From Conchocele bisecta (Eukaryota; Mollusca; Bivalvia; Lucinida; Thyasiridae): a stretch of 64,000 nucleotides of DNA. The notes under the pieces were generated by a model. The model saw only the letters and a program-made list of their open reading frames with translations. It did not search any database and was not told the origin of the DNA. Made by a program: the position numbers and the translations under genes. Of the stretch, positions 33,522 through 44,474 are shown piece after piece (position 1 is the stretch's first letter; each line of letters starts with the position of its first letter). Where the stretch lies: contig CM055265.1 in NCBI GenBank assembly GCA_029237695.1, positions 41,781,331-41,845,330 of the forward strand, in the 5' to 3' direction.

Positions 33522-34552
33522 TTTATTGGTGGCAGCGGTGGGATCTGTTAATTTCTACAGATCCAGTGATCGACCCCATTCAAGGTACAAGTACAGACAC
33601 AATACATATACAGATACAATCACAAGCCACAGTACATACATATATACAAGTTCAATCCACAGTACATATACAAGTACAAGCACAAGCCACAGTACAGATG
33701 CAGATGCAAGCTCAAGCCACAGTACTGATATATATAACCATCCTAGTTAGAACAGTGATGGCTGATCCCATCCCAGTAGACAGCGAGGGCATAATCACCT
33801 TTAGAAACAGCAATAGCAACGACATAGACGGTGCTGAATTAGAGAGTGAGGACAGAGCCACAGAGGGGACAACTAGCATCCCAGAAATTACAACACTCCG
33901 GAGACATGATGAACAGATCCAGAGCATGAGCAGCATGATTTCGAACATGAGCGGTGTCATTAAAGACGTGGTGACAACGTTTCAGTCGATGCCGCCGACA
34001 GCTGATAGACCCACTGAAGGTGATATACAGAGGAATACAGACGATGTCAACGTTAATGATAACTATCCATGGCGTCGCACAAACAACGGATCTAGTACTA
34101 CGTTACAAATCCGGCGGGATTATTCCCCCAGGACCACTGACCCGTATTGTGGACAGGATTCCCGGCACTACGGAGACCGAAATATAGAGGGACACGGGTC
34201 ACGGACAGATCAACAAGCCGCACATTACCGCCTGCCACATGCCAGCTACCAACAATGGACAGACAGACGGGCCAGCGAATACCAGCCGTCGGATAGGAAC
34301 TACTACGCTTTGGCACCCAGTCACCATAGAGGGCCAATGCATGCCGGCGTGAAAATCCCGTCATTTGACGGTAAGGAGGATTTGGCAATGTGGATAGCCA
34401 GGTTTGAAGCGATTGCCTATCGGTATCAGTGGACCTCCGAGGACAAGCTGGACCAGTTGCTGCCCAGAATTGAGGGACCAGCTGCACAATTTGTTTTTCC
34501 CAGTTACCACCCGCTGTTCTGTGCAACTACAGTGAGCGTGTCGGCGAGATAA
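33494..34552 (+). pseudogene. Gypsy-like gag, N-terminal and capsid part
   Basis: The 352-codon frame opens inside the LTR end. Only the part from about 33758 onward looks like protein; before that is a low-complexity run derived from CAAGCCACAGTA repeats. Near residue 285 the capsid-like segment VKIPSFDGKEDLAMW matches the start of Gypsy/Ty3-type gag capsids (FDGK and aromatic spacing). The frame shifts by one base near the T-run at 34491-34496. The capsid continues in another frame at 34570. The protein would have packaged retrotransposon RNA; this copy is broken. Confidence 0.75.
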
Positions 34553-34569
34553 ACAGCAGATTCCGCGTC

Positions 34570-35043
34570 GTGGAGACGGTCCGTTCATTTGCTGCGAAGT
34601 TTAGCAGGAGAAGCCAGAGGCATGGGGAAACAGCAAAAGATTATTCGGCAGACCTCAAGCGGTTGTATGATAAAGGCCATGGATATAGGGACAGACGAAC
34701 GAGAGATGAATATCTGGTACGACGCTTTGTAGATGGATTGCTAGATGAAGAGATCAGGTTCGAAGTGGAGTTCCACAATGAGCCGCGCAACATCGACGAA
34801 GCTGTGTATCACGTAGTGAATCTGGTACAGATCAGGAACAGATATAGGGGCGAGAGAAGAAACAGGAATAGTGCACATGTCCGCCGAACACATGATGCAC
34901 ACGAGGGAAACATGGCATCGTATAATGACGACAACATTGCGCCGGAACATGCGTATGTTGTGAAGGATAGACACATTTCCAGTACGACGGAGGGCTATTT
35001 TGGGAGCCACACGGAAAGGAGTCGAATCCAAACGGGGAGCTGA
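34570..35043 (+). pseudogene. Gypsy-like gag, capsid C-terminal part
   Basis: This continues the capsid in a second frame: FAAKFSRRSQRHGET, DEYLVRRFVDGL and EEIRFEVEFHNEP are typical of the C-terminal half of Gypsy capsids. It ends at a stop at 35041-35043, where the zinc-knuckle frame takes over. Confidence 0.75.
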
Positions 35044-35360
35044 TGGAAATGGTGTTGGCCCGATTGGAGAAACTGGAGGGTAACAACAGGACAAGAAACA
35101 AACGGGAAGTTGAGTGCTATAACTGTCATAAGCTATGCCACTATTCCAGAGAATGTCCGAACAGGCGTCAAGTCGGTCAGCGCAGGAAGGAAACGGACAA
35201 CTCAGATGCGCAGCAACGGGAAGCTGTACACCATTTAAACTACGAGGGACCGACTCTTGCGGCCAAAGGGGGTCCATGTAGAGAAAGGGAAGATAGGCCA
35301 GAACGAAGAGAAACAGATAACAAGGAGGTTACCGGTACCAACCAGCAGAGCGGAGACTAG
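35043..35360 (+). pseudogene. Gag nucleocapsid zinc knuckle
   Basis: A single CCHC knuckle, C-x2-C-x4-H-x4-C (CYNCHKLCHYSREC), lies at about 35117-35158. It is followed by basic, low-complexity sequence. This is the RNA-binding module expected between capsid and protease. Confidence 0.8.
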
Positions 35361-35777
35361 AGACAAAGACCGGGGCGATGGTTTTTACATTGAAGGCTCT
35401 GTTGGGCAGATACCAGTGATGTTCATAGCTGACACCGGAACATCCAAGACCGTCATTTCTACGAAGGTGTATGACAGCATGGCGGAGGTAGATAGACCGG
35501 AGCTGCAGAGGTCATCTTGTTTAAGAGGTGCAGGAGGGTCCCCTATTAAGGAGAGGGGCATGGCACATTTCAAATGACGCTCGGGCCATTGGAGATCGTC
35601 AGTGAAGCAATTGTAGCGGAGATTGAGGACGATGCTTTTCTGGGCTATGACGTGCTCTCCGGTGGACCAAGTGGACCTGCTGATATACTGTTGAGTAGAA
35701 ACGTGATTGTTTTGGATGGTCACGAGGTGCCATGCATGAAGGGTGATACACAGAAGACCAGGAAGATTATTGTCTGA
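35257..35777 (+). pseudogene. Retroviral-type aspartic protease
   Basis: The frame from 35257 carries FIADTGTSKTVIS (about 35422-35460), the DTG active-site loop of retropepsin-like proteases. A further shift near 35574 moves to the frame with GYDVLSGG, the position of the flap/Ile-Leu-Gly-like block (a conserved GxD in Gypsy proteases). Broken by frameshifts. Confidence 0.78.
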
Positions 35778-35795
35778 AAAGACATCAATATTCCT

Positions 35796-36404
35796 GTGAA
35801 TACAGATGCGTTGATTGATGTCAACCTTCAGCGAGCAGATGGCCGTGGTGTCGTTGGAGTAGCTGGCTATATAGTGGAGCCACCGGAGGGAGTTCGGGAT
35901 AACTGCCAGCTTGTAATGGCACCTGCGACAGTCGACAGCAGTCGAACAACTGTGCCCCTAGTAAACGTGGAGATCCTGTCTCCAGATGAGTCGTATCCGA
36001 GGCGGGTTATGCAGACCGGGACAGTTGAGAGGATCGAGAAAATCATACCTGGTGTCACCACTGATGGAAATAGTGATGCCAGAGATAAAATAATCAGGAT
36101 CCGGGGTGTGCGAACGAGCTCTAGGCGCACAAACGAGAGGAACGCTGATATCCACGCTGAGCCAGTGGTGCGGAAATCGCGGCACCGAATGGAGCCCGGC
36201 TTCATGCCAGAGGTTAGGGAGCGCCCATACAGACCGAGACGTACCAGTGTTGGCGATGCAATACAGCAACGTACTGAACCAACGCTGTCGGGACCGTATG
36301 CTGTACATCGACGGAGGAGCGAGGCCGCCAGCGTCCGTGAACACCAGGACGCATATGGGCACGACAGCCATAATACTTCGCGGGTGCACTGTGGACCAAG
36401 TTAA
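35796..36404 (+). pseudogene. pol linker fragment; reverse transcriptase missing
   Basis: The first half (to about 36030) looks like the segment that normally lies between protease and reverse transcriptase (VPLVNVEILSPDESY). The rest is arginine-rich and has no RT, RNase H or integrase motifs. An internal deletion has probably removed the catalytic region, leaving a non-autonomous derivative. Confidence 0.6.
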
Positions 36405-37609
36405 TCGGCGTGGGAGAGGAAAACAAGACGTGTTCCGTTAATGATATAGTTTGTGATTAATGTGTTCATTAATATTTAATTATAATGTGTTCATTAATAC
36501 TAGTAGTTATAATGAATGTGAAGTACATGTATTTTCGATTTTGTGTATTATAACTGAAACGAACGGGTTATAGTTTTACTGTAATTATTTAAAGTCATGT
36601 GTTTTAAGTGAATATAAATAATAATTGTTATATTAGTGTTAGTGAGTTATATAACGCGTATAATAATTCAGTAATACTAGTGATAAGTGTAATTATGTGA
36701 ATTCGTGTGTAATTATATAGGTGAGTATATATACACAGGATTTAAGCAGAGATGCTTAATTATCACTTAAGTTGTGTAGGGTTGCATATGTTCCGATTTG
36801 GGAAGACCGAGACGAGTTGGTGTACCGACGATATAGGGCCACGTCTTAGCCGAGAGGCGGACACAAGAGGGCAGCGCCGGAACAGCCGATCCAATGCCGA
36901 TGTCTAAACGACGTAACAGCCAACAGTTTAGTCCATGAGCCAGGACGTAAATCGTGGGATACAACGTAACATCGGGGGATGTCATCCGCGTACCACGTAA
37001 TAACGGTACAATGGTGCCGACGATTACCGGGGGTATACAAACATCAACATTCCAGCGTATAATGCTCAGACATGTTGTATATGGCTGGACGTATCCAGAG
37101 GGTGTCATAGCCGGCGCTAATTCTTCAACAGCGTGCCGTTCGTGTAATCATGTGTTGTGACAGTCGTGCGAGATGCCAGGCTACAGAGAGCCGGTTATCT
37201 TACCCACATGCTGCCGAGACCAGCCGAGGGCTCAGCATCACACGACCAGAGTGGTGCACTTTTACGGTGAGCATTATGCCGCTGCAAACGCTGATACATG
37301 ACGCAGACGATGGAGACGACAGTGGCACAACTGTTGCCGTTACCAGCAGAGATGTCAAACAGCGGGGACCACCAACTTGGACTCGTCGCGGATCAGACGT
37401 AGCCAACGATGGAGGTAGACGACACGGATGTGGCGAGACGTGTTCCAGGCTACCGACAATTAGTGGCCCAGTGAAGAATATTTATTTATTGACAGTGACC
37501 GATTAGTGGCATACACTCATGTGAGTGGATATCAAATAGGGACACACATTACACGCGTTTTCTTTCAGTGTTTGGCAACAGGAGTTTTGCCAAAGTGACA
37601 GGGGGGTAA
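36405..37609 (+). other. 3' internal region of the LTR element
   Basis: No domain is recognised in any frame. The stretch just before the 3' LTR, AAGTGACAGGGGGGTAA, is purine-rich and fits a polypurine tract priming plus-strand synthesis. Confidence 0.6.
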
Positions 37610-38154
37610 TGATATGCTCCGGCATATTTAGGTAACTTACCTGGATTATTTAGTTACACACCACGCTGAATGAACTTTCATTTTCACCACACAGCTTGTA
37701 GTATATCAACGTTATTTATTTGTGCTGCTTTGACAAGACGTGAAATGAAAATATACGTGATATGATCTGGAATTGTACCCACAGACCAAGCACGCATGTT
37801 AAGAATCATGTATGTCAGTTCTTATCCAACTCCGCGTGTTGTCTTCAATTCACGCGCCTGTCAAATCCAGAATCCAACATTGTCGCAACTTTAGCTCGCT
37901 ATGTTAACGTGTGTACACAATGTCACTTAGACTATAATCTGACGTAGGTTTTAAGCTCTCGTTTCGCTAAATAACTGTATCCAACAATCCCTGTAGCCGC
38001 TACTGTGGTCGAAAATGTAACTTTTCTGTCATTGCCTAACACAGCAAGGGTTTGGAATAGCGTACAGGAGCATGCAGCAGCACACGTAGCATAGACAGGG
38101 ACTATGTATTTTTTATACGGGGTCATATGTACGCACCACTACCGGCGCGTAACA
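37610..38154 (+). mobile_element. 3' LTR of the Gypsy-like element
   Basis: It starts TGATATGCTCCGGCATATTT and ends CCGGCGCGTAACA. It is 545 bp versus about 690 bp for the 5' LTR after discounting the foldback insertion. No matching 5-bp target duplication is seen (GATAC upstream, CTATT downstream), which suggests rearrangement or decay. Confidence 0.82.
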
Positions 38155-38432
38155 CTATTGTCGCGTAATGGCACACATTTTCGTGGTCTGTGCCTTATTA
38201 AAGTCCTGGGCAAAAAGGTGAAGAAAATTCCCGCTTCTAAGCACTAATGTCATGAAATACAAAACTTAATGAACGTAATCTAAGATCGCATAGCTTTCAA
38301 ATAACTTAATATTAAGTACTGAGCCGTGCCGCTTTCAAATTTATTAAATATATATCCAATAATATCCAAATATGGAAACCCGGGATATGCTAGCAGATGA
38401 TGTTTATGACACAACTGATATCACGTGCTGTT
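38155..38432. other. Short intergenic stretch
   Basis: Nothing recognised. Confidence 0.3.
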
Positions 38433-38809
38433 TACCTCTGCAGGGGACGTAGAGTTATTTTTTATTAATTCGTTCCCACGAATTGACAATTCGTTCCCTC
38501 AATTTAAGGGAACGAATTGTTAATTCGATGGAACGAATTGTTAAATTGAGGGAACGAATTGTTATTTCGTGGGAACGAATTGTCAATTCGAAGGAACGAA
38601 TTGTTATTTCGTGGGAACGAATTGTTTAATTCCCGGGAACGAATTGTTATATCGTGGGAACGAATTTTTTAATTCATAGGAACGAATTGTTATATCGTGG
38701 GAACGAAGTGTTAATTCGAAGGAACGAATTGTTAAATTGAGGGAACGAATTGTTATTTCGTGGGAACGAATTAATAAAAAAAAAGCCATGTCCTCTGCGG
38801 GGCTCCGTA
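38433..38809. mobile_element. Microsatellite-cored palindrome family I, copy 3
   Basis: The ends TACCTCTGCAGGGGACGTAG and CTCTGCGGGGCTCCGTA are flanked by TA. The left array is only two units long (about 50 bp), while the right array is about 13 units of GGGAACGAATTGTTATTTCGT type. The palindrome is therefore strongly asymmetric, unlike copies 1 and 2. Confidence 0.9.
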
Positions 38810-38846
38810 GCTGTTAGCTTGCATTGGATGTTCTATTAGTGTGTGT

Positions 38847-39095
38847 GTATACATGAAACAAATTTCTTAACAATGTATAATCACTTTTCTTAACAATGCA
38901 TAACGCTTTTCCTTTTCTAAACAATGTATATTAGCAATTAAATGCACCCTCGTGAATAGACAATATACATTTATATTTTGTAGACATAGACAATATACAT
39001 TTACATTTTGTAAAATATTCACGGTATATTGTCAATACACGAGGAGGCATTATAATTGTTTTGTATGTTGTTCATAAAGGTGTTTCATGTATATG
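38847..39095. mobile_element. Foldback element with duplicated core
   Basis: The ends GTATACATGAAACA and TGTTTCATGTATATG are inverted. CACCCTCGTGAATAGACAAT is mirrored by ATTGTCAATACACGAGGAGG. A 27-bp block, AGACAATATACATTTATATT, is repeated in the core. Confidence 0.7.
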
Positions 39096-39133
39096 CAAGC
39101 AATAATGCAAAATCCAAGACAAGCTAAATGTAT

Positions 39134-39270
39134 GGAACGCCAAATATACATACACTCAAATAAATATATCTAGCTCTAAATAGTTAGAGCTAGAATTAAA
39201 TAATTAGAGCTAGCATTACATATTTACAGCTAGCATTAATTATTTGCGTTTTATATAGAGTTGGCGTTCC
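39134..39270. mobile_element. Family R element, short copy 1
   Basis: The ends GGAACGCCAAATATACATAC and GAGTTGGCGTTCC are inverted. The core is short GCTAGCATTA/TAATTATTT-type repeats. It shares its ends with the long array at the window start. Confidence 0.82.
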
Positions 39271-39272
39271 AA

Positions 39273-39387
39273 GAACGCCAAATCTACATAAAATCAAACA
39301 ATTAATGCTAGCTGTAAATAATTAGAGCTAGCATTACATATTTACAGCTAGCATTAATTATTTGAGTTTATGTAGATTTGGCGTTCT
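39273..39387. mobile_element. Family R element, short copy 2
   Basis: GAACGCCAAATCTACATAA ... TTATGTAGATTTGGCGTTC, with TAATGCTAGCTGTAAATAAT-type units between. It lies two bases from copy 1, giving a tail-to-head pair. Confidence 0.82.
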
Positions 39388-39512
39388 ATATAAAAGCACC
39401 TGTGCGAACACCGAACAAGGTGGACTAATTAATTAGCCAGTGATCTGAGGGTCATATTCATGTGGGGATCGCCATTACATCTGAGAGAAAGTATCATTGT
39501 TCCTGGCAAATA

Positions 39513-39752
39513 TGTGGCTGTAACTAGAGTAATTGTGCTTATTGGATTCGTGGCCAGTGTAGCTCCTGATCAAGTAGCACACTCATGTTGCCTGATAACA
39601 ATCTGAATTGCTTGTTAGCCGAATGACGGGTGACTCATTGACGAATGGCGAACCTTGCAGGCCCTGGAGGACTACCCCGATGCGCTAGCTGATCGGGATC
39701 TACACCGTTCGCATATCCCGTACGTTCCATTTCTTCAGTCATAGTCACATAT
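39513..39752. mobile_element. Foldback element family NQ, copy 2
   Basis: The ends are TATGTGGCTGTAACTAGAG and TCTTCAGTCATAGTCACATA. Internal blocks are GTAGCTCCTGATCAAGTAG and GATCGGGATCTACACCG. Confidence 0.75.
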
Positions 39753-39761
39753 ATCAATAAT

Positions 39762-40110
39762 CTAGCTGCACGTTTTCCGCTTTGTAGGCAGCAGGTTGCA
39801 CATCGCTACACCACGCTACGCAGTGAAATGTGCGTAATAGCATTTACACTTCGTGCACTAAAATATAGACAAATATCTGCTGGGCATTGACGTTCATACA
39901 TCGTTATATTGTTTTTGAGAGACAATTCTACATTATGACACAAAATATTACTGTAAACTTACCGAATAAAGTGTGTACATGTACATGTATTAGCAAAATT
40001 CTGTGGTTACTCTCCACGAAGTAGAAAGAAAACAAATAACGCTTCAAGCTCAAATTTGGAAAGACTTCTATATCATAACTATTATGTAATGCAGTATAAT
40101 GAAATGTAAT
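39762..40110 (+). repeat. Interspersed repeat family O, copy 2
   Basis: Colinear with 30852-31170. It shares TAGCTGCACGTTTTC, GGCATTGACGTTCATA, TGAGAGACA and ACTCTCCACGAAGTAGAAAG. Confidence 0.7.
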
Positions 40111-40231
40111 TAGAGTTATGGGAACATATGGATGTTTAACTTATAATTGTTTCGCTGTTATGTATCTCTGATTACATTTCATGATTGCAAACGACTATAA
40201 TGTGTCATGAAGCGCTCACGTGTCTGATTTA

Positions 40232-40300
40232 CAGTTGAACATCTCTAAACTGGACACCATGGGGACCTCCCAGGGTGTCAATTTTAGAGAGGTTCCACTG
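40232..40300. mobile_element. 69-bp mariner-like hairpin
   Basis: CAGTTGAACATCTCTAAACTG...TTTAGAGAGGTTCCACTG is flanked by TA on both sides. A half-copy (CAGTGGAACCTCTCTATACC) is present at about 44097-44130. Confidence 0.75.
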
Positions 40301-40319
40301 TATGTACATTTATGTGTGG

Positions 40320-41300
40320 TTTATGTCTGATGAATAGGAGGGATATCGTAGAACATCCCACTCGCGCACGAGCAGGAATGACCTCCCGTGTCGCCCATGG
40401 AATTCTCAAGAAGTATAGGGTCTGCACCAGACATCACATTAACTACACCAGCCCTAGCTTCCCTGGCCTCGTGGACCATCCACAACTCAACACTAGGCAG
40501 CGATCATTATCCAATCATTACTAAACTTTCTACCCATTACCATAAGAGAACTCCCGCAACCATTTCCAAATGGAAGTCAGGTCATGCAATCTGGGAACTC
40601 TTCCATCAACTATGCATCGCTAGGTTACATGTCGATAAGAAGTTAGCTACAAAAGACTATCACGATGAATTTGTTAGCACACTCTACAGAATAAGTAAAT
40701 AAAGAAAGCATACCAAAGTGGTAAGGCAATGATCGCCCAACCAATCCCTGGTGGACACACGTTTTCACAGAAGCCATTCAAAGCAGGGATAAGTGTCTGC
40801 CAAGATGGAAACAAGCCGATAAATATAATGTACAACTGAAGCAAAGAAGGAGAGAGGAATAGTTGGAAGCCAAGAGCCTTGCGTCTGCAACTATGAAAAC
40901 AGCAAAATAGAACAATTTGGGGAATTTTATATCGGACAGTACGAAATATAAAATGAAGTCTGGAATTTATTTAATCGAGTAAGAGGCAAACCAACACAAC
41001 AAATGCCCCCATTATCACATGATAATATATTAATATGCGATGAAAAACACATAGCAGAGGTGCTCACAGACCATTACAATACTATGTCTAGAGACAGTAA
41101 TCGAACCCCAGAAATCAGAATAGAACAAGATGAAAGTGACCAGAAAATACAAGCTAAGATAGATAAACAAACTCAGACACCCGGCCTGCATACTGATTGC
41201 CTCAATATGTTATTTATAATGTCAGAACTTAAAGCTGCCCTTAAAGCCAAACAAGAGGACCATGATGGCCCTAATTCGTTCACCTGACTCCATGAACACC
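40320..41300 (+). pseudogene. LINE 2, upstream part: endonuclease end and pre-RT region
   Basis: A degenerate LINE reads TLGSDHYPIITKL (SDH motif of apurinic-like endonuclease, about 40491-40530) in the 40388-40702 frame. A region with PWWTHVFTEAI and a stop follows. A later open frame (41003-41287) ends in LKAALKAKQEDHDGPNSFT, the usual lead into the RT domain. The element then breaks off at the family P array. Similarity style suggests Jockey/I-group LINEs; this is an inference. Confidence 0.75.
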
Positions 41301-42846
41301 AGAGGAGAATGCGACATTGAGTTCATATGTGTTTTAAAAGAAATGGGCTATTTTTAGATGGCGGTCATCTTGGATTAAGCGATGACTCATTTTACCAAAT
41401 TTGAAAATGCTTCACCCAAGGATCTTAACTTACTATGAAGTTTGGCCAGCATCGGCCATGTGGTTCCTGAGAAAACGACGTTCAAAATCTTGAATAAATG
41501 GACCTTTTGGAGGCCATCATGGATGACATAATCATCCGATTCCGACAAATATTGCACCGGAGCAATCGCCTCATCGATACCTTCAATTTTATATATGACA
41601 TGAGCATATTCGGTCAAAAATAAAATTTGACCCCACAGGCGACGCCCATTTTTGATCCCGGGGTCACCATTTTAACACCTTTGAAAGAGCATTCTACGTC
41701 GATCATTCCTACCAAGTTTCCTTGAAATCCGGCTGGCGGTTCATGAGAAGAACATTTTTTAAGAATGTGTGCTATTTTCAGACGGCGGCCATCTTGGATT
41801 AGCGACGACCTCCATTTTAACAAATCTGAAAAGGCTTCACCCATGGACCATAACTGTGAAGTTTGGTCACAATGGGCCAAGCGGTTCGTGTGAAGAATAA
41901 TTTTGAAATCTCTAATAAAATAACGACCTTTTGACCTTTCGGCGGCCATCATGGATGACATGACCATCCAATTTCGACAAAAAATGCACCAGAGCGATCG
42001 CCTCTTTAATACCTTCGATTTGATATAGACATGACCATATTCGGTCAAAAATAAAATTTGACCCCAATTTGACCCCAAGGGCCACGCCCATTTTTGACCC
42101 CTGTGTCACCATTTTAACAAATTTGAAAGAGCATTGTACATCGATCATTCGTACCAAGTTTAGTCGAAATCCGGCTGGCGGTTCATGAGAAGAAGATTTT
42201 TTAAGACTTTATGCTATTTTAAGACTGCGGCCATCTTGGATTAGCGATGACCTCCATTTTAACAAATCTGAAAAGGCTTCACCAATGGACCATAACTCTT
42301 AAGTTTGGCTACCATGGGCCAAGCAGTTCATGCGAAGAAGTATTTTGAAATCTCTAATAAAATAACGAACTTTTAACCTTTCGGCGGCCATCTTGGATGA
42401 CATAACCATCCGATTTCGACAAAAAAAATGCACCAGAGCGATCGCCTCGTTGATACCTTCGATATGATATATGCCATGACCATATTCGGTCAAAAATAAA
42501 ATTTGAGCCCAATTTGACCCCACGGGCCACGCCCATTTTTGACCCCGGGGTCACAATTTTAACAACTTTGAAAGAGCATTGTACATCAATCATTCCTACC
42601 CAGTTTTGTCGAAATCCAGTTGGATTACGTGCTGACGTCATTTTAACAATTATGTAATCCCCCTACCTAAGGACCATGACCATGAAGTTTGGTGACTATA
42701 GGCCCAATGGTTACCGAGGAGAAGACGTTTAAAAATGTTCACGGACGATGAGGACGACGACGACGGACGACGGACGACGGACGACGGACGACGACGGACA
42801 CATTGCGGTAATAATAGCTCACATGAGCTTCGCTCAGGTGAGCTAA
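41301..42846 (-). repeat. Family P tandem array (~440-bp units) inside LINE 2
   Basis: About 3.4 units repeat GGCGGCCATCTTGGATTAGC at about 41361, 41787 and 42229, spaced 426-442 bases. Each also carries GAAAAGGCTTCACC, GACCATATTCGGTCAAAAAT and AATCCGGCTGGCGGTTCATG. The right end is a GGACGACGGACGACG run followed by AGCTCACATGAGC...GGTGAGCTAAAAAGG. The array separates two halves of LINE 2. Open frames through the units are short and carry no domain. Confidence 0.85.
42744..42797 (+). repeat. (GACGACG)n simple repeat
   Basis: Purine-rich tandem GACGACGGAC units at the end of the family P array. Confidence 0.9.
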
Positions 42847-43280
42847 AAAGGTAGGGCACCACGAGCAGATAAAATACATTATACAATATCAAACAACTAC
42901 CACATGAATCAATGGAACAACTGCTCCTGCTAACAAATAAATCCTGTGGCGAAGGCTCCCTGCCTGACGCTTGGAAAGAGGCTATCATTATCCAAATAAT
43001 CAAACCAAACAAGGGTGCAACTTTACCAGCCTCTTACCCATTTCATGAACACCAGTAATATGTAATTAATGGAAACTATGGTAGCCACCAGACTATAACA
43101 TCATGTTGAATCAAATCAGAAATTTAGCCCAACCCAGTCAGGATTTAGGAATCATAATTCCACGATGGATCAACTAGCACGATTAGAAACAGTTATTAAA
43201 AGAGCTCACATGGAAAATAAACTAGTCGTAGCTGTATTCCTAGACTTGGAAAAGGCATTTGACCTAATGTGGCGTAAGGG
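42847..43280 (+). pseudogene. LINE 2, downstream part: reverse transcriptase start
   Basis: The frame resumes with GSLPDAWKEAIIIQIIKPNK (about 42954-43010), then QSGFR, MDQLARLETVI and VFLDLEKAFDLMW (43231-43272), the first RT catalytic motif. It stops at 43275 with a G-run; the YADD-containing half is absent. Confidence 0.78.
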
Positions 43281-43746
43281 GGAAAGGAACAAAACATTTC
43301 ATTCAGAGCTGTAAAGCTTAAGCTGTTCAGAAAGGCCAGAATTCCGCATCCCACTTCGAGTTATTTTATGCCCTTTTTGGAGAGCTTAAGCTTTACTGTT
43401 TGGAATAAAATTGTTTTTTTTTGTACAAGTATGTGTCTTGATTGCTTTACCCGAATTGTGATGCTAGTTTTCAATCAGTATCATACGCTAATCGCATCAG
43501 ATGTATAAATTGTCCCCGCGTTTCCTGTATTATACTGGTCATTGAGACTTCTAATCGTCGCATTACTTATACTGTCTTATTAATTCCGTTTCATAGCAAC
43601 ATATTTATGCTTATTCATTGACCTGCATGAAAGACACGAAGGAATCCTATTTATTACGATGCAGTTTGAGCGATTTATTGGCGATTTGAACGTATCATTC
43701 GTTTTCCTTTGAACGAAGATTGTAAGGCACCAATCTTGGGGAACAG
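43281..43746. other. Intergenic stretch
   Basis: A small inverted repeat, TAAAGCTTAAGCT / AGCTTAAGCTTTA, lies at about 43311-43396. No gene recognised. Confidence 0.45.
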
Positions 43747-44027
43747 GATAAATATAATAGTAGGTTAGTGCCGTGCATGGGAAAACATATCTGGTGCGGC
43801 ACGGAAACACGACAGAGCCTCGCCCATCCCGTTTCTTGAGCCTAGCCAGATATTTCCCCATTAACGGCACTCACCTACTATTCTATTTATCCCGTCAACA
43901 TTACAAATAGCTTTAAAATGCAAAAAATAACCCCAGCCGCATTCTCAAAATCGGAGAATCGATTAGGTCGTATTGACAGGATATCAAAAATGTTTCACGG
44001 CACAAACGCACTGTGTTGACGGGATAA
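43747..44027 (+). mobile_element. Family F copy 7 (F1+F2)
   Basis: F1 has lost part of its GGGATG stem. F2 contains an ATTCTCAAAATCGGAGAAT mini-hairpin and ends GTGTTGACGGGATAA. Confidence 0.8.
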
Positions 44028-44474
44028 AGGATGGTAATGTTTCGTAATCTCGCAAAGCACGAATACTTGTCTCGGAGTGGTCATATGACCGACTGACAGT
44101 GGAACCTCTCTATACCGGACAACCTTCCCACAATGAAAACAGCCACGTATGTTCTGACTGACTGGTAAACGCACAGCAGCATATGGTGTATTCCTATACT
44201 TGTTTTCCCTCTTATGTCTTCTATTTAAATATACACTTATGTTTTTCATTAGTGATTCTGACCGTTGTGCCAGACTTGACGTCATTTATGACGTTATTTG
44301 CCGCATTAACGCCATTAACGTTACGCTACTGAGAATACAGTTAATGAATGCAAGGGCCAAATTGTATTCAAGTTGAATGAGTTGTTAGGACGATAATGAT
44401 CTAATGACACTACTTACTAACCCGCCTTCGTACTATGTACTTGGCATAGTTTTCATATCACTCTCTAAAGAATT
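44028..44474. other. Intergenic stretch with mariner hairpin half
   Basis: CAGTGGAACCTCTCTATACC at about 44097 matches one arm of the 40232 hairpin. Otherwise nothing is recognised. Confidence 0.45.

Noticed and set aside
34741..35277. 178-codon minus-strand frame
   Set aside because: Antisense of the gag and zinc-knuckle region, which has clear sense-strand motifs.
36767..37108. 113-codon minus-strand frame
   Set aside because: No domain; lies in the non-coding 3' part of the LTR element.
41387..42641. Several 75-154-codon minus-strand frames with similar sequences
   Set aside because: They are readings of family P tandem units; similarity among them reflects the repeat, and no domain is present.
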